The notes beneath the pieces were generated by a model, which saw only the letters and a program-made list of their open reading frames with translations, had not been told where the DNA came from and did no database searches. From the NCBI GenBank assembly GCA_014871385.1, contig CM026425.1, positions 4,514,752 through 4,578,751 on the forward strand: a stretch of DNA of 64,000 nt. The letters are read 5' to 3'. Positions 50,047 through 61,400 of the stretch are shown here, one piece after another (within the stretch, counting starts at the first letter, position 1; every line of letters starts with the position of its first letter). Source of the DNA: Ceratodon purpureus (lineage: Eukaryota > Streptophyta > Bryopsida > Pseudoditrichales > Ditrichaceae). A program made the translations under genes and the position numbers.

Positions 50047-50592
50047 TGTGGATTTCTTTAGTATCTGAAGAAAGTTCGCACAATGACGACAAAGACAATT
50101 CTATGTTCGATGAGGACCACTTTCCATCGAACGAATATCATAGAAACTACACAGTCGGTCACGATGTTTTGGATAACGTCGCTCAACTTGAATCCAACTC
50201 TGGCAAAGACAAGGGGATGTACTACGCACCTCGAATTACTACAAGAGCACATACAAACGACCGTGGGAAAACAATTGAGCACAATGCGCTATGATTTTCT
50301 CCCTTGCGCAATGGATATGCTGGAGGTGGGCATTAAAGGTGTGTTTACTTTATGTCAAAATGTTTTCAACGCCTATGACGGTATGAATACTGAAGAGACA
50401 TTGAGCGGACCTCTAGCAGAGAAAGATATTGTCATAGACCATTTTGGTGGAGAGGTTACAGGTGACGACTTAAATGTCATGGATTCCATCTACGACTCTG
50501 TTATGTATGAGGACCCGAGATCAAACTATAGGCGTTGCAAAAAAGTGATAATACAAGATGATCGCGGTGAGGAACATGTAGAAAAAAACTGA
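50047..50592 (+). pseudogene. Acidic polar open frames, unidentified
   Basis: Two abutting plus-strand frames. One (to 50294) reads SLVSEESSHNDDKDNSMFDE, VGHDVLDNVAQLESNSGKDK. The next (to 50592) reads FLPCAMDMLEVGIKGVFTLC, DIVIDHFGGEVTGDDLNVMD, EDPRSNYRRCKKVIIQDDRG. They overlap at about 50280, as if one frame were broken by an indel. Codon texture looks coding. Possibly a transposon or captured gene relic; family not recognised. Confidence 0.35.
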
Positions 50593-51204
50593 CAAGACAA
50601 GCGTAAACAAAGATGGAAGACAGCAAAGATGATAATGAAGACGATGATAGTAATTACGGATATGAAGTAAAAAAAGCAGATGTGAATAAGGATTACATTA
50701 AAAATAACGACATAAATGATGGAGGGGTAGAGAGAACCTGTGTGGAAGTAAAGAGCTTCATTACTGGCGGCTCGACAACAAGGAAAATTTAGCAACGTTG
50801 GTCGATCGCAAGGGCGTGAAGGAACTCATTCCGAGCCGAATGGTGAAAACACCGGTGGAGTCATTTTGTGGAGGAAAAGGTATTGCTTTGGAAAAACCAT
50901 TGTGAACTTATCCAATCCAGGGGAGTGTTCATTTCTTGAAGTTAGTCTGTCCTCTCTAAAGAATTCAATGAACATAGTTGTTAGCCCTAAAGCATTACAT
51001 ACTTAGAGATGTGGCAAATGGAGAAGAGCCTTGTAAGAGACACTCCTAGTGAAGGTAACTCCCGTTTAGCATTTCAAATTTTGGGATTGGTTGACATGGA
51101 AAGCCTTTGAGAATTTGAGTCCATTTTTAGTAGATGATGACAACATAGACATGATACATCTACTGTGAGAGATGAGTGCTAGCAATGTTACTCTTAACCT
51201 TTTA

Positions 51205-51950
51205 GGGTCTAAGCATGGTAAAGTGGAACGAAAAAGTGCTTGTTGATTTGTCAATTTCAGCCCTTTTGCAAAAACTGCACAAAAGTGATGGAAAGATGTA
51301 ATTGAAGTCAAATTTTTTTGCTAATATAGATTCTCAACTTGTTTTTGTACAACTTGGAAAAGTTTCATGCAAAGTAGACACTTTAAAGTTATTGTATGAG
51401 GGCTTCAAACCCAAGTAAAGTGGATGCAGTCATTTGAAAAAGTGGCTATAAAAGAATAAAAAAACTATCTAAAAATCACTTTTGATGAAGTGGTGCCCTT
51501 TGTATGTTTAAGATGTATTCTAAAATAAGCAATTCATATACTCATTGTTTGATTTTGGGTTCCAAAAGTACCGCAAGGATGTTTTTAGGAGGGTCTTATC
51601 TGCGATACTTTTTGTCACTTTTTTTTCACCAAACATTGTTTTTTTTAAATTGAAAAAAACATCTTCTAAAGTCAATAGAGGCCACCAAATAAAGAAATTA
51701 AGACTTTGGAAAAGTTCATTTTCATGATTAGAACTAGTGGTCAAATTAGGTTTCAATTGAAGATCTTTTCTTCATGAAGATGCATATAAGATACCTTGTG
51801 ACACCCATAAAACATGACTAAAATGCTCAAAAACTACACCAAAATGCTCAAAATCAGATTTGAGCTTTGAAAAACAGCGCACTTCATAATCACTTCCAAA
51901 TGATCACATGTGTCACTTTGTGGTCCACTTTACCGTGCTTACACCCTTTA
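51205..51950. repeat. Possible nonautonomous TIR element
   Basis: AAGCATGGTAAAGTGGA near 51212 is repeated in inverse orientation near 51930-51946 (TCCACTTTACCGTGCTT), one mismatch in 17. Similarity outward is weak (TTTAGGGTCT / TTTAGTTCC). Interior noncoding with AAAATGCTCAAAA duplicated near 51822-51855. Confidence 0.45.
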
Positions 51951-53997
51951 GTTCCTGTACCCTTTTTGAACAACATTTCTTTCTTTACTACTAGAACATA
52001 AACTTTAGCCTGTTTAAGACATGATTTCTTTTCTATATTTTTCCCCTAAGGAAGATATCTGTGTTGTATAACCAGGCCTAAGTTTATGTCGAAGTACCTT
52101 TGGTATAAGATTTTATTTTTAACGTCAATAACTATGTTGTCAAACCGAGATGAGCATGGTAGCTAAGTGCATCTCATTTTTCTTTCTACACAGCAATGGT
52201 TGTCTTGTACGTTGTTGTCACAGTAATACTCAACATATACCTTTTCTAAAAAACAAGTAAATTACAGTTCAAGTACTGAGGACAATGCAATACAATAGGA
52301 CAGTACAATTGAATGTGTAAGTCATCAAGGTATTTTTTTTCCTTTTCACCCAGCTTGTGTAAGGCTAGCATATGTAAATCAATAAAAGTAAAAAAATGTG
52401 TTCTCATGTTCCGACACACTCACTAAAATCAAAGTAAAAGAAACCATGCTGGAAGGTTTTGAGTCATTACAATAGCGATGGCGGTAACATCAAAAACACG
52501 TGGACGCGTTTAGGGAAGACTCAGAGTTTACCTATCCGACGACTTACCGCGCTACTAACTGTAGAATGAATATATACATAGTTAAATCTGCGAGACCAAT
52601 CCAGGCACTACCAGCTCATGGAGAGCAAGGTAACTCTATCGTCTTCTCTTTACCTATGGACTTCCAGGAGCATGTCGAAAACTAACGCTCGACCCCATTA
52701 GTCCGCACTCCTAAAAAGTTCAGGAGACCATGACTTAGGGGGATGATACCCCCCTTGGCCATTGCCCCCCACCCCCGGGAGCCGACGTTCGTTGTAGTGC
52801 CTCTTTTATCCTCTTGTTGCATTTTTAGTTTAGACTAGGTCTTGGTAAGCCCTTTGCTTGCCCAACACAATGAATTAAAAAAATTGATTGATGATCACCT
52901 CAAGACGGCTGCATTTAAAGGAAAAAGTGATATGAAGGAGAGCATATTCAACATTAGAACAATTGAGTGAGGAACATCAAGCTCTATTCTAAAATAAATT
53001 TATCAAGTAATAGAAAGAACATGATTTTATCTTAGAAAAACCATTAAGGCCCTTTTTATCTATGAATGTCTTGTTCAACTTTGATTTAATATGCGACGTT
53101 CTAAAGTTAAAAGTCATGTGGCCCAAGGAAGAACAAAAAAAAGTGGTTTTGATTTCAACCATGCTATGTAATGTAAGAAACTAAGAAAAAAGTGAAAAGA
53201 ACTGTTTCTAATATGTTGTACAAGTGTCTTACAAGAGATATAAATGCATTGAAGTTGTGATTTACAATCTTTTTCTTTTTGAATATAGAATGCAAAACTT
53301 ATACCGAGTATTAGAATAATAAAAGCGTTCTGTGTTAGCAACGACACATTTGTGTCAAGAAAATATAAGAAAATTGTTAAAGAAATAATACAAGAACAGA
53401 ATTTTTCCAGCACTACTTGAAAAAACAGAGAGCAATTAGCATCCACAATCCAACGACACAAGATTCAGCAATTGCTGTTGTATGCGCAAGTGATCTAGAT
53501 CTTCACAAGTCATGACCGGCACGCTCTCATGTGTGCAGAGAAGCAAGTGGAGTCATCAATATTTGCAATCGGCCATCACTTTGTATATAAACTTGTCCGG
53601 GCCCCTGTGGGCATGGAATATGGTACACACTTCAGTAAAGTCGATCACATCGATCTAGTGTGTTGCGGTTGAAGCTCTTCAAGAGTCTTCCGATAAATTG
53701 AGCATATTGGAAGGCTTGAGCAAAACAAGATATCTATGACTGTCTCAAACTGATTCTAGCTAGATTGGTCTCACGTCTAACATATGTTGCACTGCAGGTG
53801 ATTCAACATTTGAATTGAGGGTCATCTGGCACATCTGGGCACAATGATAGTCGACAGACATTGCCACTCTTTGGAAAATAATTTCCGAGTTGTATAGGAA
53901 TGATATGATCTGATGAGGCTGAAGTCTCTGTTTTGCTGGAAAAATTGATTACGCGTGTGAGAGAGCACCTTGACATCACATCCTCGCTCCGAGGATT
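51951..53997. other. Spacer without gene
   Basis: About 2 kb. A C/G-run patch (GGGGGGATGATACCCCCCTT) near 52738 and a T-rich stretch that may be the 3' end of a retroelement. The last ~450 bp belong to the first unit of the local duplication. No gene supported. Confidence 0.4.
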
Positions 53998-54348
53998 CTA
54001 CCAACCTTGTGGCCACCGGCTGGGAGCGGAGAGATGGGACAAAACGGCGGACTCATGTTCGGTGGATTTGTAAGGCTTGTGGGCCTTGCACCAGCCTTGC
54101 AGGGGCCACCTCGTCTCCTTGTCCAATGTGAAGGCTCTGGCGCTCTCCTCCGCAACGAAGTGCTCGTCCAGCTCCAGGTGGGACTCGTCGCTGCTCGACC
54201 AGCCCTGCACGGGCCATCTGTTGGTGCGGTCTACGGAGAAGAGGTGGAGCTTGCCGAACTTCTCCCTAAGGCTGAATGACCTGGAGGGTGACTCCGAGCC
54301 GGCCATGGCCACGGTGGTTGCTGCTACTGATGACGCGGTCATCTTCAT
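53998..54348 (-). CDS. Small protein with three RWPxQGW motifs, copy A
   Basis: Uninterrupted 116-aa frame. Two 15-residue repeats, LFSVDRTNRWPVQGW (36-50) and AFTLDKETRWPLQGW (72-86), follow the pattern xF[ST][VL]D[RK]x[NT]RWP[VL]QGW; the protein ends with a third, shortened copy SRWPQGW (110-116). Between them is an acidic stretch (DESHLELDEHFVAEES). No signal peptide or membrane helix; Ser/Ala-rich N-terminus (could be a weak organellar presequence). Start: first ATG; a second in-frame Met is at residue 15. A TATAAAA lies 254 bp upstream. I do not recognise the family. Near-identity with copy B despite diverged flanks argues that it is a real, selected gene. Confidence 0.7.
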   Translation of the reverse strand: MKMTASSVAATTVAMAGSESPSRSFSLREKFGKLHLFSVDRTNRWPVQGWSSSDESHLELDEHFVAEESARAFTLDKETRWPLQGWCKAHKPYKSTEHESAVLSHLSAPSRWPQGW

Positions 54349-54601
54349 CTTGCAGTGATCCAGACTCAGTGTGTGAGTATGAAGTGTATTGATTCACGGA
54401 TATGGTGAAAATTAAGAATGATGCTGATGCACTAGAAGACTATGCCTAAGTCAGATAGGGACACTAACTTTCAAGTGAGAACTGGAAGAAGCTGTACTAA
54501 GGAGAATTCAGTGAGCTGTGAGCGATGATGTTCACTGCAAGTAGTAGTACTTGAGAGGTAGAGATTGGATTTGTTGAAGAGAAGTTGAGCTCCAAATGGG
54601 G

Positions 54602-54608
54602 TTTTATA
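54602..54608 (-). promoter_or_regulatory. TATA box of RWPxQGW copy A
   Basis: TATAAAA on the minus strand in the block AGTCCTATAAAACCCC, conserved at the same place in copy B. Predicts transcription start near 54570 and a leader of about 220 bp. Confidence 0.6.
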
Positions 54609-56128
54609 GGACTCGGCCTTAAGAAGAGACCGATTCAAGTAATTGGCACGTGGTGGTGATCGATTTTGGATAATTGGTGGTTGCAAAACCAAGACGATGA
54701 AGACACGGAACTCGGCAAGTGAACAGTGACAACACGGTCTCACTCGGACCCATTACTGTTGAAAATAGTTTAAACACCTGCTGCCACTGTGCTTCGCCAG
54801 CCCTGTAGAGGGTAGGGGCAGAGAGATAGGATGTTCACCTCGTTGAGGATTGGACCACCGGGAGTACGGACCGATGACTGATCTGCATAATTCGTGGAGA
54901 CCTCATGCTTAAAATTGAAAGAAAAGCACTTCCCGTAACTTGGGAGTTTCTACTCTCGCTCCTCATCTCGTCCCGGCTTTAATGGAGCACATGTTAAGTG
55001 TTCTTCAGATTGCCAGGTGTTTGATCCGCACGTACAGTACTTTGGTGCACAAAATAATACTTTATTCATATCTCGTTGAGTGAATTTTGAGGATGAACAA
55101 GTCGGCAGTCGGGACCTGCCATGGCCATGGCCCATGAGCATCTTCTTCACTTAGCTGGTTGCCCCATTTACAGACGTGCCTTTTTGGTGAAGCCTGCGAA
55201 TCCAGAATTCTAGCATGACAACGAACACATTTCGAATCATGGTGGTTTTATTCCGTGACACAGGTGGAATTGTATGAATCGAGGAGCCTTTCAACTGTGC
55301 TCTATGTTTCTGTGTTTGAATTTGTGTCGTCAGATGTATCCAAACGAGATCAGATGTCTTCCGTTATGGCTAGCTCGTTTTACTTTGAGCGCAAATTTTC
55401 AACCGCGACGCTTATTGTATCTCAGAATTTCACAAATTTGATCCATTGATTCTAAAAGTCCTTGTCGTTAGATGCATAACTTGGGCGATAATTCGGCCAT
55501 ACCTGGCTTGTTGAGTAACCAGCAACTAGAAAGCGAGCCATTGATAATTTGCATGCACTCTGTTCCAGGAGTAAATTGCTTTCTAAAAGACAAATATATA
55601 CAATCACAACCATCACAAAATGTTGCCCTCTGACCTGCACCTAAAATTCAAGGATCCTTGAATCATCAACCACATGAAATGGAAACGTAATACACGACAT
55701 ATTCATAAATTGAAACGCCCTCAGAGTGGACTATGAGATGTTTCCAGAGTGACACAAGTTCATGTTTGCAATCCATCACTTTATAAACTTGTTGCCCTCA
55801 AGGGCATACATAAAATTTGATCTTTATACTATACTTGAGCAAGAATCCTGAACATCCACTGGGTAGAAAGAAAGAAAATACTTGAACGCCGTTCCTAAAC
55901 TCTACTCATTCTAAGAATAAACTCAATCGTAGAATATATGCTACACAGCAGCTGATCAACATGCATACTGAATTCTGTACTCATGTGACACAGGTCTTGT
56001 ACTACACTGTTCTTGAGAGGTACTAGATTGCATTGCCATTTGAAACCTGGTATGGTCTCCGGACTTTTGCAAAAAAATTGATAGATCATCATGTGTCATC
56101 TCTTGACACCATCCTCTCTCCAAGACTT

Positions 56129-56482
56129 CTACCAACCCTGTGGCCACCGGCTGGGGGCCGAGGGATGGGACGAAACGGCGGACTCATCTTCGGTGGAGTT
56201 GTAAGGTCTGTGAGCCTTGCACCAGCCTTGCAGGGGCCACCTCGTCTCCTTGTCCAATGTGAAGGCCCTGGCACTCTCCTCTGCAACGAAGTGCTCGTCC
56301 AGCTCCAGGTGGGACTCGTCGCTGCTCGACCAGCCCTGGACGGGCCATCTGTTGGTGCGGTCCACGGAGAAGAGGTGGAGCTTGCCGAACTTCTCCCTGA
56401 GGCCGAATGACCTGGAAGGAGACTCCGAGCCGGCCATGGCGACGGTGGTTGCTGGTGCTGCTGCTGACACGGCCATCTTCAT
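56129..56482 (-). CDS. Small protein with three RWPxQGW motifs, copy B
   Basis: 117 aa, same architecture as the gene 2.1 kb away, on the same strand. About ten replacements, mostly at the N-terminus (MKMAVSAAAPATTVAMAGSE) and between repeats 2 and 3; all three tryptophan motifs, including the terminal RWPQGW before the stop, are identical. Promoter TATAAAA 275 bp upstream. Role unknown. The repeated Arg-Trp-Pro-x-Gln-Gly-Trp suggests a docking or ligand-binding motif (inference only). The opposite strand also has long frames but these are shadows; the protein alignment between copies supports this strand. Confidence 0.7.
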   Translation of the reverse strand: MKMAVSAAAPATTVAMAGSESPSRSFGLREKFGKLHLFSVDRTNRWPVQGWSSSDESHLELDEHFVAEESARAFTLDKETRWPLQGWCKAHRPYNSTEDESAVSSHPSAPSRWPQGW

Positions 56483-56756
56483 CCTTTTGATTTAGTTCTG
56501 AACTGTCAGTGAGTAACAAAGTGAACTAACTGTGATGCACTTGCTAGAGGCTGGAGTGAGCGAACTGAGAACTATGGTGACTTATTCAAGGTCAATCGAG
56601 AACTAAAATGTGAAGCGGATTCGGGGAGATTAGTGGTGTGAGACTAGCTGTGAGCAATATTGATTTTCACTGCAAGTGGTAGTCCACAAGAAGATTGCAG
56701 GTGTAGATTGGAGGTGAAGATTGGAATGGTTGAAGAGGAATGGGGCTCCCCTGGGC

Positions 56757-56763
56757 TTTTATA
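56757..56763 (-). promoter_or_regulatory. TATA box of RWPxQGW copy B
   Basis: TATAAAA in CTCGAGTCCTATAAAAGCCC, matching the copy A promoter block. Confidence 0.6.
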
Positions 56764-57040
56764 GGACTCGAGAAGGGGTAGTGAATTGTAACATGCACTT
56801 GGTTGCTGCCGAGTTATATTTTGAGCATGCTGTTTGCAACACCAAGATGGTGAAGATTCCGAACCGGGTTCCTGAACTGAACAGTACCAACACGGACCTT
56901 ATAATGAAGCTACATTCCCAACCTGCCGCCACTGTGTTTGACCCAGCCTGGGAGTCGGGTGGGGGCACGAAGGCAGGGATATTCTCAAGCTTGGCCGTGG
57001 ACCCCCAGCCGGGATAATGGAGTACCGATGATGTGCAGAA

Positions 57041-57539
57041 CTCACGCTGAGACGTTGATAGAAAAGCAACTCTCCCAACCGAGACCTAACTTCTCCAGCC
57101 TGTTCTCGTTCCACCTTTAATGCGGCACATGTTAAGTACTGTTCCCCAAATTGCCAGATGACTCAGCGTTGATCCAAACTACAATATCATACTTTATTCT
57201 ATCTAGTGAGTGTCTAGGAGAAACTGACCATGGTCACGCCCATGGGCATATTCCCCAAGCAAGCTAGTTGCGTCACCAACACATCTTCGTTTGTTGAGAA
57301 GCTTGGTCACTGCAGTCCAGTTTAACCTCGTGACAGAGAACACATTCCTTGTCATGCTACAAGTCCATTTTTTGACAATGGTGAAAGTGAATAAAACGTG
57401 GAGCCTGAGCAAATGAGCAGTAATGTGCTTATATTTTCTCGGCACTGCCAGTGTGTAACATGGCTATGGTGCAATTTTCTCTCACCTGTGTAGAAAAGAT
57501 TTGAAGTCTGGCTTTCAATTTGGTCGTCTAGATATAAAT
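57041..57539. other. Spacer downstream of the TNL fragment
   Basis: Contains the far end of duplication unit 2 and a minus-strand frame at 57203-57445 with no motif. Nothing else seen. Confidence 0.4.
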
Positions 57540-58040
57540 CTTTCAATGATACAGCTTCCAGCAGCAAGTGAACTCGTGGTTAATATGAGATTTGTCTTGG
57601 AAACCATCCAAGACAATCTATACTCAACCTTGCTTTGATAACTTGCGGAACCAATAGCTATAACTTCCTTAACTACCATGTGGTATATCCATAAGATCCT
57701 ATAGTAGTTGTTGTTGCAATTTGCTCAATGAACTTGATCCAACCTCAATGCTTGAAGGTGTTAAAAGATCAATATTTAAAAAACTCAAGGCTTGGAAGCT
57801 CCTTAAGTTTGATCAATGGAACGGTTGTATATCTCTTTGACCAATTCCACCCACACAAAATAGGCACAAGAAGCTTCTGGCATTGGCATTGGACATAGCC
57901 TCCAACTTGTGGATGCATGTCTCCACTTGCTCTTTGAAACCAAACAGGTGACTTAGAACTTGCAATGCCTGTTGTGAAGGCAATAAGCATATTACAGCAT
58001 CCACCAATTCACGTTTCAACTCCACTTCGTTCCTACATCA
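57540..58040 (-). pseudogene. TIR-NBS-LRR pseudogene fragment
   Basis: About 500 bp collinear with 61060-61565 of the intact TNL. The first part reads ELKRELVDAVICLLPSQQAL and FGFKEQVETCIHKLEAMSNA, but the P-loop is destroyed (VGGIGQRDIQ in place of GGIGKST) and the frame then breaks. Recognisable further on are the Gln/Leu-rich QQQLL region and the kinase-2 VLDG area. Similarity extends into the adjacent intron (58040-58130). The TIR, the rest of the NBS and the LRRs are missing. Confidence 0.8.
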
Positions 58041-58493
58041 ACAGGCCATTGATAAATATCTCTGTAAATTAGAAAATTGTAATAACTTCTGTGCTATAGT
58101 TCCATCTAATCAAGGTAAACAATGTATGGCATCCCTGCATCGTCAAATCCTCAACTTCAAAGAATTTCATGACAGTCGAGGTTGCATACAAGTAGAAGCT
58201 TAAATTACTGTAATTACATTTTCCGAATATTTGAAGTTGATCAGGCTACAATGATAGTTGAAGTTCAGTGTGGTGGCTTTGTCACTTGAACCAGGTGAGC
58301 AGAACACCTCTGTTGGTGAAAGGCTCCAGTGAATATTCTCGTGAAGTAGATCAGCCGTGTAACCAAAAACATGGCGGTACTCATGTCTGCGTTTGCGCCA
58401 ATCCAGTTCATGTTCAGATTGTTCTCATTTTCAAACACGTGATCATACTTCCCGACGTCCAGATTGGTCTTCGATGCCCGATACTGATTGGCA

Positions 58494-61400
58494 TCAGACG
58501 ATTTCTTCGATGGAAAAAGGGGTAGGCCACAAAATCTTATGACCGCCAAGACGCTCTTTCTTGTACGCCGGGGTCAGATTGCAACATGGCAAGTTGTGGA
58601 CACGTTGCAAAAATGGCCGTCCGCTCTCAGCATCCTTTTCGACATGACGTAAAAACCCACAATCATTTGCTTCCACGACTCGCACTTCCTTCACATTACA
58701 GCGGGGCCAAGACCAGGACCAATCTCCCTCGCGGTCCCAGATAAAAGCAGGACTCAAGAAATTACTGTCCACCACCACGAGACACGATCCTGGAAGCTCT
58801 GTGCCGGACGTGCATCCCCAAATGCGAAGGCCTTGCAACGCTCTCAACAAACCCATCCCCTCCAGACTCCCACAATCCATTATCTGCAGCATCTCAAGCG
58901 CATTTAACTGCCTGAGAGAATGTGGAACTGACCTGAACTCACCACAGCCCTCCATCCACAACCAGCGAAGGCTTGACAATTGGCCTATGGACGATGGGAG
59001 CTTCGTGAACGATGGGCAGTCCTCAATCCTCAAACATTGCAAACTCGGCATTGCACCCAAAGAATCAGGGAGTGTCTTGAGCCTCCTGCATTTGCATAGG
59101 GACAAAAGCGTGAGAAGTTTGAGTCGTCCAATGGAGTTCGGAAGCTCCCTCACTTCCTTACAATCCCACAAACAGAGCTTCTCGAGAGTCGTCAACAGCC
59201 CAATGGTTTCTGGCAGTTTGGTCATGAACGGGCATTCGACAAAATAAAAGGCCCGAAGCTGGTGGAGATTTCTGAGTGTGCCTGAGCTGTCAAGTGCACC
59301 GACTACCTCGTCAGTGCACTCCCTTGCCCAAAGAAACTCGAGCGCATTCAATTGTGCAATAGCGAGTGCTTGCGATTCAGTACCAAGGTCTATACATAGG
59401 TGGCGAATTCCTGTCATGAGACCCAATGTTGTCGGCAGGTTTGAAATAGATGAGCACTCGCTCATGATGAGCACACGCAAGGCAGACAGTGCAGTGAAGG
59501 TATCTGGCAGAGCTTCCAGACTTTCACACATATATAGATGAAGGTCTTCGAGGGCTGTGAGCTGGCCAATAGAACTTGGGAGCTTCTGCAAACTTGTGCA
59601 CGAATCTAGGTTCAAGGATCGGAGCCTGGATAATCGACCTATGGAATCTGGAAGCGTGGTGATCGATGTGCACTCTTCCAAGTCGAGCATCAGCAGATTT
59701 GGGCAAGCCTGAAACATAAGAAAAGGCAAGAGCATGAGGAGTCACAAATTTTGCGTGTTTCTTTCTGTTGTACGCTGTGCAGTAGCAATTTCTTTTTATA
59801 ATGCACACTAGGTAACACATCAATCATCTGAATAAGAAGAAGATGTTTGATTAGGTTTACAAAATCTACATTTTTGTTGCTATAGGATCAAATTACATTC
59901 CAGTGTAATAAATTCAAATTTGAAAAATATATTGAATTAACATACCTCCAAGGCTGGACTTGATTGTGTCCACATATTTGCCAAGTTGGTGCTTTCAGAA
60001 AAATCTAATGATATCAAGTTTGATAGATTTAGCATAGAAGGCACATTTGTTAGGGGCATATGTCTCCACCTTAAACATCTCAATTCTTTTGAAACGCCTT
60101 CAAGATTTCCACTCACGTTGCATCCATCCAATATAAGGAAGTGCAAGTTTACCATTTTTGCAAAATTCTCAAATGCAAATTCATGTTCTCCAATGTTGGC
60201 AAGATTAAGTGCCCTAACTTTGTTGACGGTCTGTACCATCACAACAACCAAAACATTATTCAGTGAACTATGTTCAAATGATAGAAACCTTAACAAATTG
60301 GTTCATAGTATATTGTGTATTTTGTCCCAAAGTATAAACAATTCCAAGTACCAAGTCAAAGGCATTTATAATAGCAAAAAAAGGAAAATAATCATACTAA
60401 TGATACTAACACTTACAAGGTTTTCGTCATGAGCCATTACTCTTGAAGCATTGCCTTTCCACAAATGGCTTCCATCAACCATTCCAATGTCGTGGCCCAT
60501 GTCTTTTAAAAGCCCATGCATTACCATAATATCTCTATAGGGACCGGATTCCTCAAGTGTAAGAAATGATTTATCAATTAGATTCCTCAAAGAAGTATGT
60601 GGTGTTCCATTACCACAACATGATGAACAATCTTTGCAACTTTGCCAAATCTTCAAGGCCTCATCTTTCTTCCACCCACAGAATACACATGCAATATCCA
60701 CAAACATCAACTTCTCCACCGGTGACAAACAATCATAGCTCCATTTTAGAGCTCTCCTAACATCCCCATCTCCCTTCAAAGCTTCTATGGCTTCCGGCCA
60801 TATGCATTCTCGATCTTCCTCTGAAAGTTTACCAAATAAATTCGATCCAACCACTTTCAATGCAAGTGGTAGGCCACCACAAGACTTGCTTACATCGCTA
60901 GCCAAACCTTTGAAATTCTTTGGAACATCTTGATCACCAAAGGCATACCAATTGAAAAGCTTTTGAGAGTCTTCACATCCCAATAGAGTGACTTCATAGA
61001 GGTAGAAACTAGAATTTATAGAAGTCAACTTCAAAAGTTGGTGATCTTGTGATGTCACAATGATGCAACTTCCAGGAGCAAGTGAGCTTGTGTTCAATAT
61101 GAGATTTTCAAATATATTTTTGTCTTGGATACCATCCAAGACAATTAATACTCGACCTCGATTTGATAACTTCTCAAACCAATAACCATAACTTTGTGGA
61201 CTACCAAGTGGTACTCGCATGAGTTCCCATAGCAATTGCTGTTGCAATTTGCTCAATAAACCTGATCCAACCTCCATACTTGAAAGTGCAGAATGATCAA
61301 CCTTCAAAAAACTCATAGCTTGGAACCTCCTTTCGTGAATGCAGCGGTTGTATACCTCTTTTGCAAGAGTCGACTTGCCTATTCCACCCATACCAACTAG

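Larger units (their letters stand above)
53540..57300. repeat. Tandem segmental duplication, two ~2.1-kb units
   Basis: Unit 1 about 53540-55250, unit 2 about 55740-57300. Landmarks are shifted by about 2134 bp: TTTGCAATC..CCATCACTTT, the coding regions, the TTTTATAGGACTCG promoter block, the CACATGTTAAGT and TACTTTATTC blocks downstream of the promoter side. Coding parts are nearly identical, flanks clearly diverged. Confidence 0.8.

Noticed and set aside
54007..54358. Plus-strand open frames of 90-93 codons opposite RWPxQGW copy A (and 56033-56495 opposite copy B)
   Set aside because: Antisense shadows. The minus frame has repeated protein motifs, upstream TATA boxes and protein-level conservation between copies.
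58801..59247. 148-codon plus-strand frame across the TNL LRR exon
   Set aside because: Antisense of the LRR repeats; the minus strand carries the clear leucine-rich-repeat protein.
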